Shown in pieces: positions 1 to 14,844 of a DNA stretch of 64,000 nt. The notes under the pieces were generated by a model. The model was not told the DNA's origin. It was given only the letters and a program-made list of their open reading frames with translations, and ran no database searches. The stretch spans positions 1,674,001-1,738,000 of the forward strand of contig JAGQDJ010000633.1 of assembly GCA_022885665.1 (NCBI GenBank), written 5' to 3'. Both the position numbers and the translations under genes were made by a program. Source of the DNA: Triops longicaudatus (taxonomy: Eukaryota > Arthropoda > Branchiopoda > Notostraca > Triopsidae). Position 1 is the stretch's first letter, and the number at the start of each line of letters is the position of its first letter.

Positions 1-3000
1 TAAACTTTCTAACTTTTTAATTTTAAACCTTCTAATTAAATTTCAAATTTTAAACGTATTTTCTAATCTTTTGTATCTGTGTGTGGTGGTGTTAAGGAGG
101 CGTGGGGACGGGGGTGGGGGGGTGAGTTCAGGTGAGTGTTCCTGAAATTCAACAGCTATGCACGTCCTCGGACAAGAGAAAACGTCAGTATTTTTTTCTT
201 TTTGAGGCTTTTACTACCAGCAAGGCTTCTCAATTGAAAACTTTGAATACACTCATTTTCCGGAGATCCGCTAAGAACCAAGACAAGGTTAGGTGAAACA
301 AGAAAACCGACTAGGAAAGACTTGGGTGGAAAGGTAGTTTGATGCTGGGGCTCCTACCTTCGGCATGTTTTAACTCTTTGAACACAGAAAACACAATGCA
401 AGACAACATGGCCGTTAGCTGAAAGAAGAATTACGCGCTTCAAGATCAGAGCCAAAATTCTGCTCAGTCACATCGACTGCAATTAAACGGTGACTTTGAT
501 AAGCGCCTCATCATCAAGAAGGCGCCATTGCTGAGGGTCACGAAAAGTTACGGATAGGAAAAAAATCTTGACACAACATTTTTACCATTATTAACATCAC
601 TTAATATTATTTTTAAAATTGAATTTTCGCGCCACTTGCAAATGTAAATTACGCCAAGCGAAAAGTCAATTCTTGGATAATTAAACACTAAAAAAGGCAT
701 GCATTTCATCGTTTTGCACTTATACGAACTTTTATAGTTAGGACAAGTTGGACTGAGCTAGGTTAGGTTTGATTACGTTAATTTAACATAGATTTTCAAG
801 CTAGAAAACCTGGAACAAAGTACATAGGGAGTATAATCGAGAAAGTACCTATCATTTTAGAAGCTACCGAGACTGCACAGTGAAAGTCTATTGTAAAAAA
901 ATCACTATTTGGATATTCAGTTACTATGGATATTGGGCAATATTTCTATTCTATAAAAACCAGTGTTTCATATTATTTTCCACATTTCCAATTTTCTGTT
1001 ACTGCAAATCTAGTAAAATTTGCTGGTTAATCTTTTATAGCATGTAATTTGCAAGCACCGGGATAGTTTCATAAACATATTTGGGACTATAAACATGAAT
1101 GCAGCACTTTCCATGTACTTTAATGGGCTAACACAGAAAATCTGCTCACGGAATGATATTACCCGTGCATTACTGCGTTATACCCAAGTAGTATTTCATA
1201 AAATAATCCCAAATGTGTCTGTCACCTGAAAAGTAATTTAATATTCTTTAGGTTTACGGGGGGAAAAGTGAAGCAACGAGCTATAAGCGCGTCATTAAAA
1301 ATAAACTAATCGAAAAATAATGGATAACATACATTTATTTCAAAGAAAAAAGTGCGTTAAATATCCTGAACTTCGGCAAAACGCATGCCGTTTACCAAAC
1401 AACACCCCGTACAATGCGGACCCTATAAAAAACACCCCTCTTAAAAAAATCAACAAAAATGGTACCCAACCCCATCTGCGTTTGAACTCCGCAGTTACGC
1501 AACCACGGTTGCGTTCACCATTTCACCCGAGCAGGACACGCAGCCACACACGAAGGCAATTTTCCCTGCGAAGAACCAGGCTCTTAAGCTTCACTTGTCC
1601 ACTTCTTTGTTTCCTTTTCTTTTAAAATAGCAAATAAAAAAGAAGCAAGAAAATTAGAGAGATTTCTTCACCCTTTGAAATGCCTAATGCCACCAGCTGT
1701 ACAGGTAATGGAGATAATTTCGGAAAGGCAAAGTAACTTGGTCCGAAAGAATAAAGGACCCCACCCATATCTTTACATTGTTTTTGAATTTTTGCCGTAT
1801 TGGTTCCACGTCACAGTCTTCGTGCTCTATGAAAATCTTTCCTCGTTTCAAGCATTACAAGCTGCATGGACCCACCCTAAGCAGGTTGACGCTGCAGGTG
1901 GGCCCAGCCCCCAAACCTCAATCAAGACATAACCGCAAGATGAAAAGGTCATGCCTCTCGTAAAAAAAAAACTGCCGCACTTTCGATGGGCTAGTCTGTG
2001 GACCAGACCTCAGAAACAATGAGAACTGGCGATTAATTTAATCTCTTCCGCCATTTACAGCAGGTCAGCTCGCTTGGCCCAAACGGTTCCGACAATTCAG
2101 CAGCATTTTTGTCATCATGTATTATATGGCAAAAGAAGAGCAAAGTATCCTAGCACTTATCTGGGATAATTGGGCGAGACTGATCACACTAACTATTCAT
2201 AAATTTGGCTCTTCAAAGAAACTGCGTACAGCTTAACAAGGGGGTCGTCCTCCCCAGCGCAACTTTACGAGCAAACAGGTAGTAGCAAGACCTCCAACGA
2301 GGTCCGACAATCCTGTCACATTGTAATAAACAAGAACGCTTCATAAATGAATGGGGTCAGATGAACACACGATGCAGGGAGTTCACAACGGAATTACTCC
2401 AAATGTCCCCCTTCGTTAGCGAAAGCCAACAACCCTCGAATTTGACATTGGGTCATTATAGTTTTCTTTCTTTAGGGAATAAGAACGAAAAAAATCGTTT
2501 CAATTTTGCAAAACACCTTTTTCTATTCAATTACTCTAATAAAAATTACGTTCTCTGCGTAAAGTGATTCAAGAACAAATTATTGTTCAGTAGACAAAAT
2601 ATTGTTAAGCTTGTGTAAGCTTACACAGGTTTAGTAAAGCTTTTTGTATGCTCAAAATATACACAAATTTACCAATGTTGGAGAACTGCAGAGAGCTTTT
2701 GCCGAAATACACGTGACAGAAAAATTAAAAGTACATTTATTTTAGGTTTTGAAAGCCAAGTTGTGTTTTGGGAGCCAAGTTATTTAATCAAACTCTTGGT
2801 TGTTAACATTAATTGGTGCTACAGAGCTGATCAAAATTATTGTGTTGTTCTGTTAACACTTTTTACGAATAAACGACACGAGAGCTAAGAGACACTGTCA
2901 CGGCTAAAAACGGAGCGATTTATTTTTTTCTAAAGATTTTTTGGTGCCCCAAATAATATCAAGTTTCATGTTCCTCTGACAAGAAGCGTGTCCATATTTT

Positions 3001-6000
3001 TTTCTATAGTTCTTCCAAGCTCTTCTTATGCACGTCCTAGTTGTCCAATTACATTGCACATAAAGTTGATTTCCAACTTTAGAATAGTGAGGGGAGCTGG
3101 TAGTTTTCACGCACTACGAAATAATTTTAAAATTCTACGCTAATGGCGCCAACATGTGCTGGGTTAGAATTTTTGACACCACTGGTAAGACAAGACGGTA
3201 GTTGCTTTAGAAACATTGTCCAGAACTGAATTCTGTTGATTTAGGTATTTCTACGTTTATTTGTAATAGCAAAAAAAGCCCCACAAGAATCTGCGACTTA
3301 CTTGCTGGTTATCATGTTGCTGTACTTGGCTGAGATCCTTAGATTCGCATGGCATCTCCTCCTGAGCCGCGGGAATATCCGTATGAGGGTATAATTCCGG
3401 TTGCATTTTGGTAAAATTCACAGTATTCACGTGCTTGACTTCTCATGAGGCAATGCGCCTGCTGTAAATACTTCCCGTCAACAAATAACTTCCATTGCAA
3501 GGGGGAAAATCAGGTAGTGTATATCCTTTGTACTTCTACGTCGTACGGGGAAATAGCGATTTGGCTTGGTTACCATATGTTCACCTGCCACGAGCACGTG
3601 TGTCTATCTTGATTTCACTTTCCAGGGTAAGTAGCCCGCTTTCGGCTCTATGCTCTGAATACACTCCATAAAAATATGACAAATTCACATAATTATACCC
3701 AAGCTTACGTATATAACTTCCGTTAACGACTACACGCGCTACCCGTATTAAGAAAAGGATTACTGAACAGCGACCGACGAACCGTTCTGAATTCTGGAAA
3801 ATCGCGCAAAAGACAGGTCATGTAGTGGTGAATGTTTGCAAAATATCACCTCTCAAGACGAAGAAGACACACTGACTGCGGTAATCCAGATTAATTCACA
3901 CTGTTATTAGATTTTTTAAATAAATGGTAGTCGTCTAGTGAAGGAGGAACTACATTGGAGATATGTGGGCAGGTTTTGAGCCACCTGAGTTTGGCTTGTG
4001 AAGGAAAATAAAATGCGCGGTATTCGCAATTTTCGCAATAAATGCAAGATGCAGTAACATGAGGGTATTACGGCGCAATCACAGCGTCACCAACGTGGTA
4101 AATAATCGCCCCAATAGCTGGCAAACAAGTTTACGAAAACCAAGTTCACCCTCTGCTGCGTTTCTCTAGTAAAGACTGCGTGGAACACACATCGCAACCC
4201 TTTGACTTCCGAAAATCGGGACATAAACACGTAAAGGACTGCACTTGGGTCAATCTTGCTTCCACTGAATGTTTTGCCAACGTCCTTTTGCAAACTCGCG
4301 TTCTCCGTTGCACTTGTTGTAATTAGACTTGAAACGTCCTCACCTACGATCCTGCATGGTCCAAAACTCCAAAACTTGTTCACCTGTCATTACTTATTCC
4401 AAGAACCGCCCCAAACACAACTCAAACCTCCAACGAGTTTGAAAGCAGGAAAAGTGCCCCGTTCCAATGTTGCAACGACACTGGCTACTCTCCGCAAAAA
4501 ATTTCACGTCTGGACTCGCCGCTGGAGCTAAAAAGAGTTTCATAGCGAAACGCTTCCAGACCAACCCACACTTCTTTGCTGACTAAAGGGTGACCATGGG
4601 ATGAACGTCTTCTTTCAACGAAGCCTGGGTTCATCAAGGACTCGAGCAAGTGGTCAATCCGATGTGAAGATTCGAACCGACCGAAAGTCTTGTAAGATGC
4701 CTTGACGCCTGAACCAACTCCAACTCAACCACGACCTTCATGCATAGAGCTTTGCATACACTCTAAGGCTTGGAAAACGGGTCTCGGCGGGCAACACTCT
4801 TTGCCTTCCAGATCAGGTTCAGGTGTGGACGAAATCAACCTCTCGGAGTCAAGAACGTTCAACTTGCTATTACGTCCCATGTTGGAGGATGCTGAGCCCA
4901 ACCCTTTCTTGAAAGGGAACACAAAAGGCTTCTAGGGTTTCGCAGTTCACGTTGCAAGAAGAAAATGTTTTTCTGGCTCCGGGCCCACAAGTAAACTGCA
5001 CCACAGAGCCTTCGTCCGAGTTGCACGCTCATAAAACCGCCAAGACGCAATCAAATGCGAGCGTGAGTCTGGCTCATGGCTCATATATGCCACTTTTTCG
5101 GTTCCCATAGCGTAAGAAAATCCAGAGGCAACCATGGCACTGGAATGTACACACATCTCTGTATCACCAACCTTTTGCCGTAAAAAGCTACATATGGCAC
5201 CGAGAAAGCGTACTAAGAAGCAATCTTACTTCAAAACGCCAAAGTTACAGTCGCAAAGCTTAGGCACCAAATATTTGAAACAACCTTGCAACCAACAGAG
5301 CATCACAGACCGCCATCTCGTGATCCTTATCCTTGCAAAAAAAGAAGTTGGCTTTAACGCTAGCAAAAACGCTCTCATCAGCTCGCCTTGTCTTGCACAA
5401 GCAGATTCTTTTGCTTGCTTATAAAAAAGGCACCAGTCACTCTTTTCCTTAGCATGTTACCTACAAATTAAAAACGCTGGGAGATTTTCGGGAAAGGTTA
5501 ATACGAAGAAAACAAGATGGACATATGCGAAACTGGTCTAACTAGCCAGGTGACGGTTGTAAAAAGCAAGCACTGCAGCATCTCTTTACCTTTTCCCAAC
5601 TTCAATTTCGACAAAAAGAAAGTTTTATAAGGTAAGAAGAAGGAACGGCGATTTCTAATTTTTATGATCGAGATGGCCAAGTATGTAACAGCCTCTCGAT
5701 CAGGTTTCTTTACATGGTCATCCACCTTGGCAATGGGCTGCGTGAGTGCCTCATTGCCTCCGGCCAATATGGCCTATGCCATGCAACAAGACAGTAAAAT
5801 CTACCTCGTCCCGACAACTCCCGCGACCTTCGCGTAACAGCGACTTTCATAGCTGCACGATACATGGTTATTGATAGGCGGTACAATAAACGGCAACCCG
5901 TTTTTATACATCTCTCTTCCTCCCTTCCCCAAATGAGACCATCATACTCTCCCAGGATCAGTTATTCTTTGAGTAATTCTAACAATGCATTGTCTCTGGA

Positions 6001-7477
6001 TATTTCTGAACCACAATGTGAACCCACGGTTTTCTTGCTAGCTCAATTAATTTTTTCCCTTATCTAACGCTGGTAGTTTTTTTATTGTTATATTTTTTTT
6101 TAAAACTAGCGCTCAATGTTGTGAGTTCCTGTATTATTAGTAACCATGTCACTAGTGCTTTCAAAGTCTCAAATTGGTTTAAAAAGAAAAAAGCTAAATT
6201 ACGATTGCAATTATCCAGAACGTTCGACAGCCATTGTGATCATCTTGGTACACAGATTTACAAGCCACACTAAAGTGAGTCCTCCAAGCTCTGCTATGGA
6301 AAAGGGACAAATTGATAGACGTGTAGACGACTAAATTACCTAAATTATGTGAAATAAGGCTCACAGGAAGGAAAAACGTTGACTGCTGTGCAGCTCTCAA
6401 AGCGCTCGCCTTATTCGCGTGTGGATAATTTTCATTTGATCCCACAAAAGCAGCTCTCTGACTATATACTTTACAATATAAGTATGTGGAGTGGTGCGTA
6501 CACACGTGTTAGCTTTCATTTTGCCAGGATGTAATTCGTAATACCCGAGCAAGAAAACGTATAAATTGATTATTTTATTGCAAGGAGCATACACAATTAG
6601 ACTTGCATTTCAACGTCTATTCACCTTGTAAGACGGTCAAAGCTACCATGAAATTATCGCTTCTATTCCAATTTCCTGTTTATATTTTCATTTTACAGGT
6701 TTGTGTTCTGTATCCATAATATGTTCTATATCAGCTGGAAGGTTACGCATCAAACACTTCTCCCATAAATACGCTTTCTTCAACACATGTATGCACGTCC
6801 GAATAACAGAAAAGTTATTACATTTAAAATCCCAGAGTTACTACAAAAGCACAGAATACGTGTTGAGAATAATAAATGATATTTGCACTGTTTTATATGC
6901 ATATCGCTACACGTCCCACGGCAAAAATTGTGAACAAAAATATTAGGCAATAAATTTCGAGCCATCATGTCAAATATACAAACCTGCGAACTTTAATCCC
7001 ACAGTTACGATTACACAATGGGGGAATATACAGCAACGCTAAGCTCGCGTCTCCAGTCTGATTCCTTCTCATCGGTAGGTTATTTGGAATCACATAGTGG
7101 GCCACCGGTGGCCGGTTTAGCCAAGGTGGCTCAGCATTATTTTTGACGTTAAAAATAACATGAGAAATTCGTCTCTTATGCAAGTCAGTTACAATTATGC
7201 CTAAAGTGATGTAAGCTTTCCCCTTGACCTTGCCGCGGTACTAAATGCAAAATCCGTAACCGAGTGTATTTCCTCGTACACAGATTATCATTCCTGTCAT
7301 GATGCCGGACACATAAAGTATTCCGTATTTTCACGGTGCATCCGATACACCGGTTACGGCTAACTCTGTAATCACGCTCACGTTTACTACTTACGACATG
7401 TACATCTTACGAAAATTACGGAAAACATTTCCAGGTCTGCACATCTTAATAGCAGAAGCTCCCTCATTATTCATGCA

Positions 7478-7507
7478 AAAATGCTTCAGTTATAGTTGAA
7501 GCATTTT
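7478..7507. repeat. Perfect hairpin: 11-bp arms, 8-base loop
   Basis: AAAATGCTTCA and TGAAGCATTTT pair perfectly around the loop GTTATAGT. The arms are too short for a microRNA precursor, and no transcript context is visible. Confidence 0.85.
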
Positions 7508-10500
7508 ATACCGCCATATTTAAGCTAGCGAAAAAAAATTAACAGCGTCTGCACACCGGGAGCTCAAGAAACATGTGCAACATTAACTTTGCCACCGTGT
7601 TCCACACTACTACTTATTTTATTGCGAACGTAACAGTTCTTTTAATATTTTATGTATATAAAAAATTCGTTCGGAAAAATAAATGGCGCTGCAACTCAAA
7701 AGCCGTACAAGGATGTCCTGACAAATTCTTCGGCAGTTTTAAAACCTCCGTTTCAATCCTGCTGCCAGTATTAATGTCACAGGCATGTTTTTGTCTTACT
7801 TTCTACTTGGCTCCTAAATTTAAATGTTTTCGGAAGGGACGCAGGCTTAACTAGGGCGAGAAATTAAAGGCCGATGTACAGTTAACGAAGCTGGGTTCAA
7901 GGGAATTGGACACATATTACGGGGCCGTAAGAGTAATAACAGTCCTTGCAGCTCTTCGAGACACAAAAAGCTTAGCGCTTTTCCGTGTACCGTAAATGCA
8001 AGACAAGGCAAGTTGGATCGATAACTTGATTGACAGTCTGGCGTAATAAGGAACCTAGTATCAACGGACTTTTCTTCTTCTATTTCCAGCCTTCTTATGG
8101 CGTCGGTTATATTCGCTCTCAATAAGGTGCTCAGTAGACAGCACACGAGAGAGAATGAACATGCGGGCTTTTGCAACTCGAAAAATTAATTAACGAAATA
8201 GGCTACAGAGAAAAAGCCTCGCTTCGAACACTCCCGAACTTTCCACGGCGAAACGGGGATAAGCTCCAAAGCAGGCAATTTTGCATACTCACGGCCGGCG
8301 CGTCGGAAGAAGAAGCTTGCTTGCTTCTTCATCAATGTTTCATGTCTTAAAACCCCTTTCCGTTTAACAGCAAAACGGATTCGACGAAGAAGGGAAAAGA
8401 AGTTCAACACAGGAGAAGGAATCAGGGTGAGGCGACAAGAAACCTGGAAGAAAATGCCTAGAAAATCCCGTGCAAGCCCAGTGCTTCAAAGAAGTACCCG
8501 AGCATGGTCTGCCCGTCTGCAGGCTTGGGCGGTGCCGTGGCTTATGCCATGGTTTGACCCGTTGGCACGTTATGTTGCATCGTGCTTGGAAAGCTCAAGC
8601 ATTTCACCTATGCAAAATTCCCTAGTTCTAGCGGCATTAGCGAGTACACGCACAATGAAAGCCAATTACCGTTGTTACGTCAAATATCGTTCGCGACTAC
8701 AGACAGCCAAGGTAAAACTCCGCCCTTCCCCTAGCCAGTTTGCTCCACTCTTCTAGCAATTTCCCCCCTCGCGACTCGTATGTAGGAATTTTCATTAGCC
8801 AAAGATTTGGAAACAAGGTTCTGCACCACCCTACCTGCTAACGTCTCTCGTATCCCTGGTATCCCTATTGCTCAAAATATAGTATTTCTGCGGAAGCGTA
8901 CCCGACTTGCACAACCCTTCGCTCATTTAGCTTAATTTTTACAAACGAAAAATCTCGGCTGACTGACATTCGTATTCGTTGCGAAGACACACCAACCCCT
9001 TAACAACCTTCCTTTACTACAAAACTACCCTCCAATAGATCGAAAAAGGTTTTGGCAAAAAAAGCGGTATCACTTACTGTTTACTTTATCGTCAAGGAGA
9101 ATAGGGTAGTGGGAGTTGTCGACTTGTCTGCATCGAGCTGCTTTCCTCTATATTTACGTTTAATACGGCGCATCTACAAGGGAATATGTGTTTGGATCGA
9201 TGGTTGTTCTTCCGCAAGTGTGCAGAAAACAGGGAATCGAAGAAGAAGCAGAAGAATAGATGACGAAGGGAATATGGAATGGGGGAGTTACAGAGGGAGA
9301 GCGATGCTAGGTTGTGTGCGGGGGGTTGAATTAAAGCCTTTTCTTAATTCCAGCAAAGCGTGAGTGAAGGCGGCCCCGGGTCTTAGGTACTGCGGGAGCG
9401 GAACTTTCGTCGGCCAAATATAAGCTTAATCACGCCCTGCCTTATTTCCTGGCCTTAAAAGACTGAAGAAAAGACGAACAGAGACGAAGAATCGACGCGT
9501 AAAAGAGTTAAGGCGAGGGCGATGGGCGCGACTCGTGCATAAAACGAGGCTGTGAAGAGGAGGCATAGGAAAGAGGATGGCGCGGAACTCACTCAGGGAA
9601 TAGTAAAAATCTAACAATATGAAAAGAACCAGGTTATGGAGGCTAGGGCTCACAGACCCTACGCTTCACTCCCGCTCCCGAAGTACGTTCACTCTAACAG
9701 AAAACCTGGTCTGAGACAAGGACGCCACTCTGACAAAACCCGAAAATTCACCTTGCAAGATTGAAATATTTTTTGCTTAAAATCATGTTAGAACTCCTTT
9801 TCATGCTGGCAAAAGACTGCAAAAAAATTCTTAGCGGAATATCTAATTTGTTGCCTTACATATTATGACCAAGACACAGCAGGTAGGCCAGGGATTGATC
9901 GACGGCCACCTCAAGTTTACAACACCCGTTCAGAAAAAATACGTGGGTAGACCATTGAACAAAAGAAACTGGGAGGTTGAAAGATGTCGGTTCTCTGTGA
10001 TCAACCACTTGAAGATATGCAGACAAAAGATCTCAAAAATGTTCGTATCGCACCTAAGCGATTTGACTGACCGCATATTAGAGAACTCAAGAAAAGCAAA
10101 ACGAATTCCACGGACCTGGCTTGCAATCCAACGCTGGGCACTGCAAGTAACTTTCGTAATCAAAAGCAAACTCGACGTAGCACCTTTCTTTTTGAATAAA
10201 TGTATCGAGAAAATCGGCAGCTTTTCTAACAAATGCTTTTAGTGTGTGTTAAATATGCTATATTACATGGTAAATCTTTGTTGACATGTATAGCTTTACT
10301 TTTATTCCCCAGTTGCACACAATATTTATGGTATGTAATATGTAACTGGGAAATAATGGAAATATGTATCTAGAAAGATTTACCACCTAAACTTAGTAAT
10401 TATAAGGACACTGAACATCTTTTCTTTTTCTCAAACGATTATTAGATTGTACTACTTATCACATTGTATGAAACTGAGTAATTATTTTTGCATTTCGTGT

Positions 10501-12636
10501 TCTAAGCTTGCGTTCAGAAAGCATCTACGATTTTGGTTTGCTCACCATTAAACTTGTGATACAAAATGTTCGGTAAACATTCACGAGATAAGTAAATCAC
10601 GTGAGAAATCATCACTGCAGTAAAAATCATCAAGTGGCTAAGCACTTTAATATCCACGTATCAATAGCACTATCAAATCCGCCAGGTAGATTACTCGAAA
10701 AAGAAAAGATTGATCGCAACTGACATGGAATGAAAGGCCGCCATTTTGGTGTGATCTATGTACATGAGCTCGGAAGCCTATGAGGCCTCTATATCACAAA
10801 CGTCCAAGGCAAGGGAGAGGGGGCTGAGCAACATGGGTGTTCACCGTGTCCCGGCCCCGCTCCCGCGTTCTTATGTCCAGTGTGGGATATGCAAATGAGG
10901 TCCTGTGATCCCGACTCCTTTCTATAGCAACCCCTACCCAGCGTCTTTTCAATCCTGTACCCGAGCGGGGACCATTTTTATTTCTCACGGTTTCGGGAAA
11001 AAATCAGAAAAATTTCAAGTATAGAAATTCGACTGCGTGTGTGGACGTAGAAAAAAGACGCCGGTGGGAAAGATTTCCGAACCGGGGCCCTCTCCCGCAG
11101 TAAGAAGTCGGTTGAGAACTTTTTACGACCAACTTACGTCCTTATATGCATAACAGTTGCACGGCTCATAGTCGTCGAATAAAAGAAAACACCTATATTT
11201 CAAACGACAAACCGTTAGTGTACGGCATTTTTCTAAAATTGGAAGGCAAGGGCCCAGAGGAAGTTTTTTCGCCAGTCCCAAGCGAATGAACGAAATCCAA
11301 CGGTTTTGACGGCAACAGAAATATACAGGGAATGCACTTACTACAGTCCAGCATCAACTACAAGCTAGTTCTATGCACGTTTACAAGACAAACAACAAAA
11401 TACAGGATTCCTTTCTTGCGCCCATACCAAAGTACGCTACTTTTTGACGCGAATGTTCAGCACTGTAGCTTTTTCCACACAACAAAGCAAACCAAAGTGT
11501 CCTGGTTTGTTAAAAAAAAAACACGCTAGAACTTCAATGCATCGGTTTGAATGACAAGTGACCAGCTCTACTGCAGCTGATGCAAAACTGTATTTCCCAA
11601 GGATTGACGGTGTACTTTGAAAAACAACAGGGACAAGAAATGATTTATGGCACTTTTTAAAAATAGTGGCCTACTGTGTTATTTTAAGGGTCAACACCCT
11701 ATTTCTAAGCCTTCTATATGCCGTAGCAGTGCATCAAAACCTGGGCAATTACCTAACGTTGGGTTAAAAAAAGTGGTGCTTCCTTTTGTAAATAACACAG
11801 CGAAGCTGACCAGTTGTGACAAAGAAGGAAATTTCTGATACAAAATATTCGAGTGAAAAGTTTATAGGAAGTACTTCTACACAACATGTAAACCAGATTG
11901 TGAAGCCAGCAAACGATATACTGACAAGCTAAACGGATTTCAAACCGTGCACAAAATGTTCCCTCACGTTGTAAATTTATACATCAGTGTGAAGAAAAAA
12001 CTCTGGTGTGACGTGTAACTAAAATACCTTTGGTTCTGAATACACAAATAGCAATTTTTCAAAGACAACGTCTACTCTTTGCTGACAAAGTCAGTTTCTG
12101 GCAAACTAGCCACTTGTCACTTATAGGCTGCGTATCCCCAGCCAGAAGTTATCGCCTAAAATATCCCAGAATACCGTGCTACTTCGGCAACAGATGTTTA
12201 AATAATTTAGGCTTTTTCGGATGTTTCGGTATCGCAATAACGTGTTACTGAGTGAAAATAGCACGGCAATCCGCGATATTTTGCTCGGTAACTCGTATTA
12301 AGTACATAAACGCAGCCAAAGAGCGTAAAATGCTGCCAGACCTTACGTTTAAAAAATAGCAAAACGTACACAGACAACCTACTACACGAGCCAGCAATCA
12401 ATGCTCAGCAATGTTACGAAATTACATTCCAGACCCAAGCTTTTGCGTGCAGCAGGCTACCTACGGAGCCGCGAGTCAAAGGAAAATGACGATCAAACAA
12501 CTTCAAAACCTTTCGTTGCTTCAAAAGGTACGCCAAGTATTTGTCGAGGTTCTTTTTCTTGTACCATTATGTGGCGCCCAAATTTGTTCCAAAACGGGAA
12601 TATTTTCCTTGACCTTTCTCTATTAAAAGGCAAAAA

Positions 12637-12650
12637 ACACACACACACAC
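12637..12650. repeat. Short (AC)7 microsatellite
   Basis: Seven AC units directly follow an A-rich stretch in intergenic DNA. Confidence 0.9.
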
Positions 12651-13990
12651 AAGATATTCTTCTTGACTTAAGTGGCTTACGCAGCAAACAAATACCGGAT
12701 AAACACTTTGAACTTTTCCAAATCACTGCGAATGTGAACAGTAACAGATTGCTTTCCGTTGTTCCTATAACGTGCCTATAACACAAAATTGCTGCATATG
12801 CATCCTGGGAAGTCTACCATTTGGCAAGTCTGTTTAATTGGACTCCCAAAGAACGGGAAAGTCCTCATGTCGAGCCAATACCTAATAGGCCTATAAATTT
12901 GACGGAAATAGATGTCGATGAGCATGACGCCTGGTGGCGGGTAGACGAACGTATGCCTTGGTGCGCGGGCCCGAAATTAGCAGTGTGCGCAACCCCTTTT
13001 GCCCCTACCCGGCACCCCCATGGGATTGCTACTTCGGGGGAAAGAAATTTACATAAAAGTCTCCGCCCCAGCAGCCATCGCTAAAGGGCGGCTTAGTTCC
13101 ACTCAGGTTTAGGAACTGCAATTCTGGGGTGGAGCCTTCTTCCCTTTTCTTTAAACAGCCATTTTAACTTGTATCTTTGTCTTCGGAAACTTTCCTCCAA
13201 CTCTTCTTCACTAACGACTTTTTTCTTTCCTTCTTGCATTTTCGGAATTGATGGTCCAACTTGTTCTACACTTCAGACAAAGGCACCTTATTTTTTTGCA
13301 GGAGATAGCTACAAATAGTTTGTGAACTGGCGCAAACTTTATCAAGAAACGACGCCATTTTGAGTAGCGAGGTTAAAAGGGCACACTCCTGTGATGCACA
13401 CACAAAGATTCCGTGAGCTGACGACGCTGAAAAAGTCATAGCTGATCTTATTTCAACTCGACTTTGGCGAAATAAAAGCGAGCTCTTTTCTTTGCCGACT
13501 TGACGAGTGGCCCCAATTTGTCAATTCCAGCCTTCTTTCGCTAAAAAAGTGAACTCCTGAGGAGCTCAGTGTACTTACTATCCAGGCGTACGCTAAATAG
13601 TCTATTTAAGGAGACCTCCCACCGGTGTCCTATTCTACTGGCGACCCAGCGACACGTGGGGGGTCATTTTATGAAGAGAATGTGGGTTGTCTTGACCAGC
13701 CCGACACTTCCACACAAACAAACGTCTCCTGCTCACCACAGCAAATGATTTACGAACAATTATCTGTTCGCTGTCCATAAATGACACACGCAGTGTGTTC
13801 TTAACTGTCTCCGGAACGACTTGAATTACTCAGTATCAGTTCACACGCGGATTAAACGATGACCAGAAAAAGTTCATAGCCCATGCACGGTATAAGCAAC
13901 AGGAATTACCTGCTAAAAACAAATACATTGGTTTTATCGTTTCCAAGCGGCACTTTTACAATACGCTGATAATTCAGTTTCACAAGTCTA

Positions 13991-14143
13991 CAGTAAAATC
14001 TCGCTATAAAGTACACCGGTTATAACGCACAATATACATACTCCAGGGAAATAAAAAGAAGTCTCAATACTATTGCGCGCAAGACGGCCATAAGGGACAA
14101 ACTTTTCGACTCACTGCGTTTACGTTATGGCGAGATTTGACTG
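13991..14143. mobile_element. Pogo-like MITE, 153 bp
   Basis: The left end CAGTAAAATCTCGCTATAA and the right end, read in reverse complement, CAGTCAAATCTCGCCATAA match at 17 of 19 bases. The left flank has TA; the right flank is TC, probably a decayed TA. The CAGT(N)AAA(C/T)CTCG(N)TATAA pattern is typical of pogo/Tigger-type termini. There is no ORF. It lies in the gene-poor left part of the window. Confidence 0.72.
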
Positions 14144-14844
14144 TCTTAACCTAACGAAAACTCTCTTACAATACACAATTGATTAAGAGTACAGCAGAAA
14201 TTGAGAAACGGAAAGTCAACCGTCACTTTGCGCTCCTCATACTTTTTACCACTGAATACTGTAGTACTCGAAAAACACGTTTTCAGTTCACACTACACGG
14301 CGAATTGCTCATTTAAGGGCGTGACGAAATCATTGGTTTCAACACACGGGGGATACAATGCGAGTTCTATCTTACTCAAAAACGACGTTTTAGACAATGA
14401 AATGAACTCGGGCAAAAACAGAGACCGGAATGCTCCTAATTTTCAACGACTACAGCACTTTTCAATAATTGTGGTACTATTGCCGTTTCAGAGAATTATC
14501 ACAAATTTTGCGAGCTTTCTTAATTAGCTGTAAACTTTGTCATTTTGACAGCTCAATTTTCAACAAGTCAAAATTTCTAGCTCCACCGTATGGACAAACT
14601 TATTTACAGACGGCAACGGAACAGCCGAAACTATAAAATATTAATTATCTGTTGCTATTAATTAATTAAAATAGGCCGAGATTGGCAGAACTGCTCCTGC
14701 AATTTAGGCAATATATTAGTTTCGCTTATAAAAAGGTAGGAGGACCCTTTTACATTGGATAGCGTTCTGGGGCCATTCAACCCTATCAAACTCCCCCACT
14801 ATTTATGTCGGCACCCCACGCCCCACCCTTCCATCTATCCTCTA

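Larger units (their letters stand above)
1..13990. other. Intergenic DNA, no gene recognised
   Basis: The open frames here are at most about 125 codons, overlap on both strands and show no domain or family motif. The segment at 10795-10990 is more GC-rich and includes an octamer ATGCAAAT (10889-10896). Apart from the hairpin at 7478 and a short AC repeat, I see nothing definite. Confidence 0.7.

Noticed and set aside
748..770. TAGGTTAGGTTT resembling the arthropod telomere repeat TTAGG
   Set aside because: Only about two units; expected by chance.
9865..10242. 125-codon plus-strand open frame
   Set aside because: An overlapping open frame exists on the other strand, and no known family or splice context is visible.
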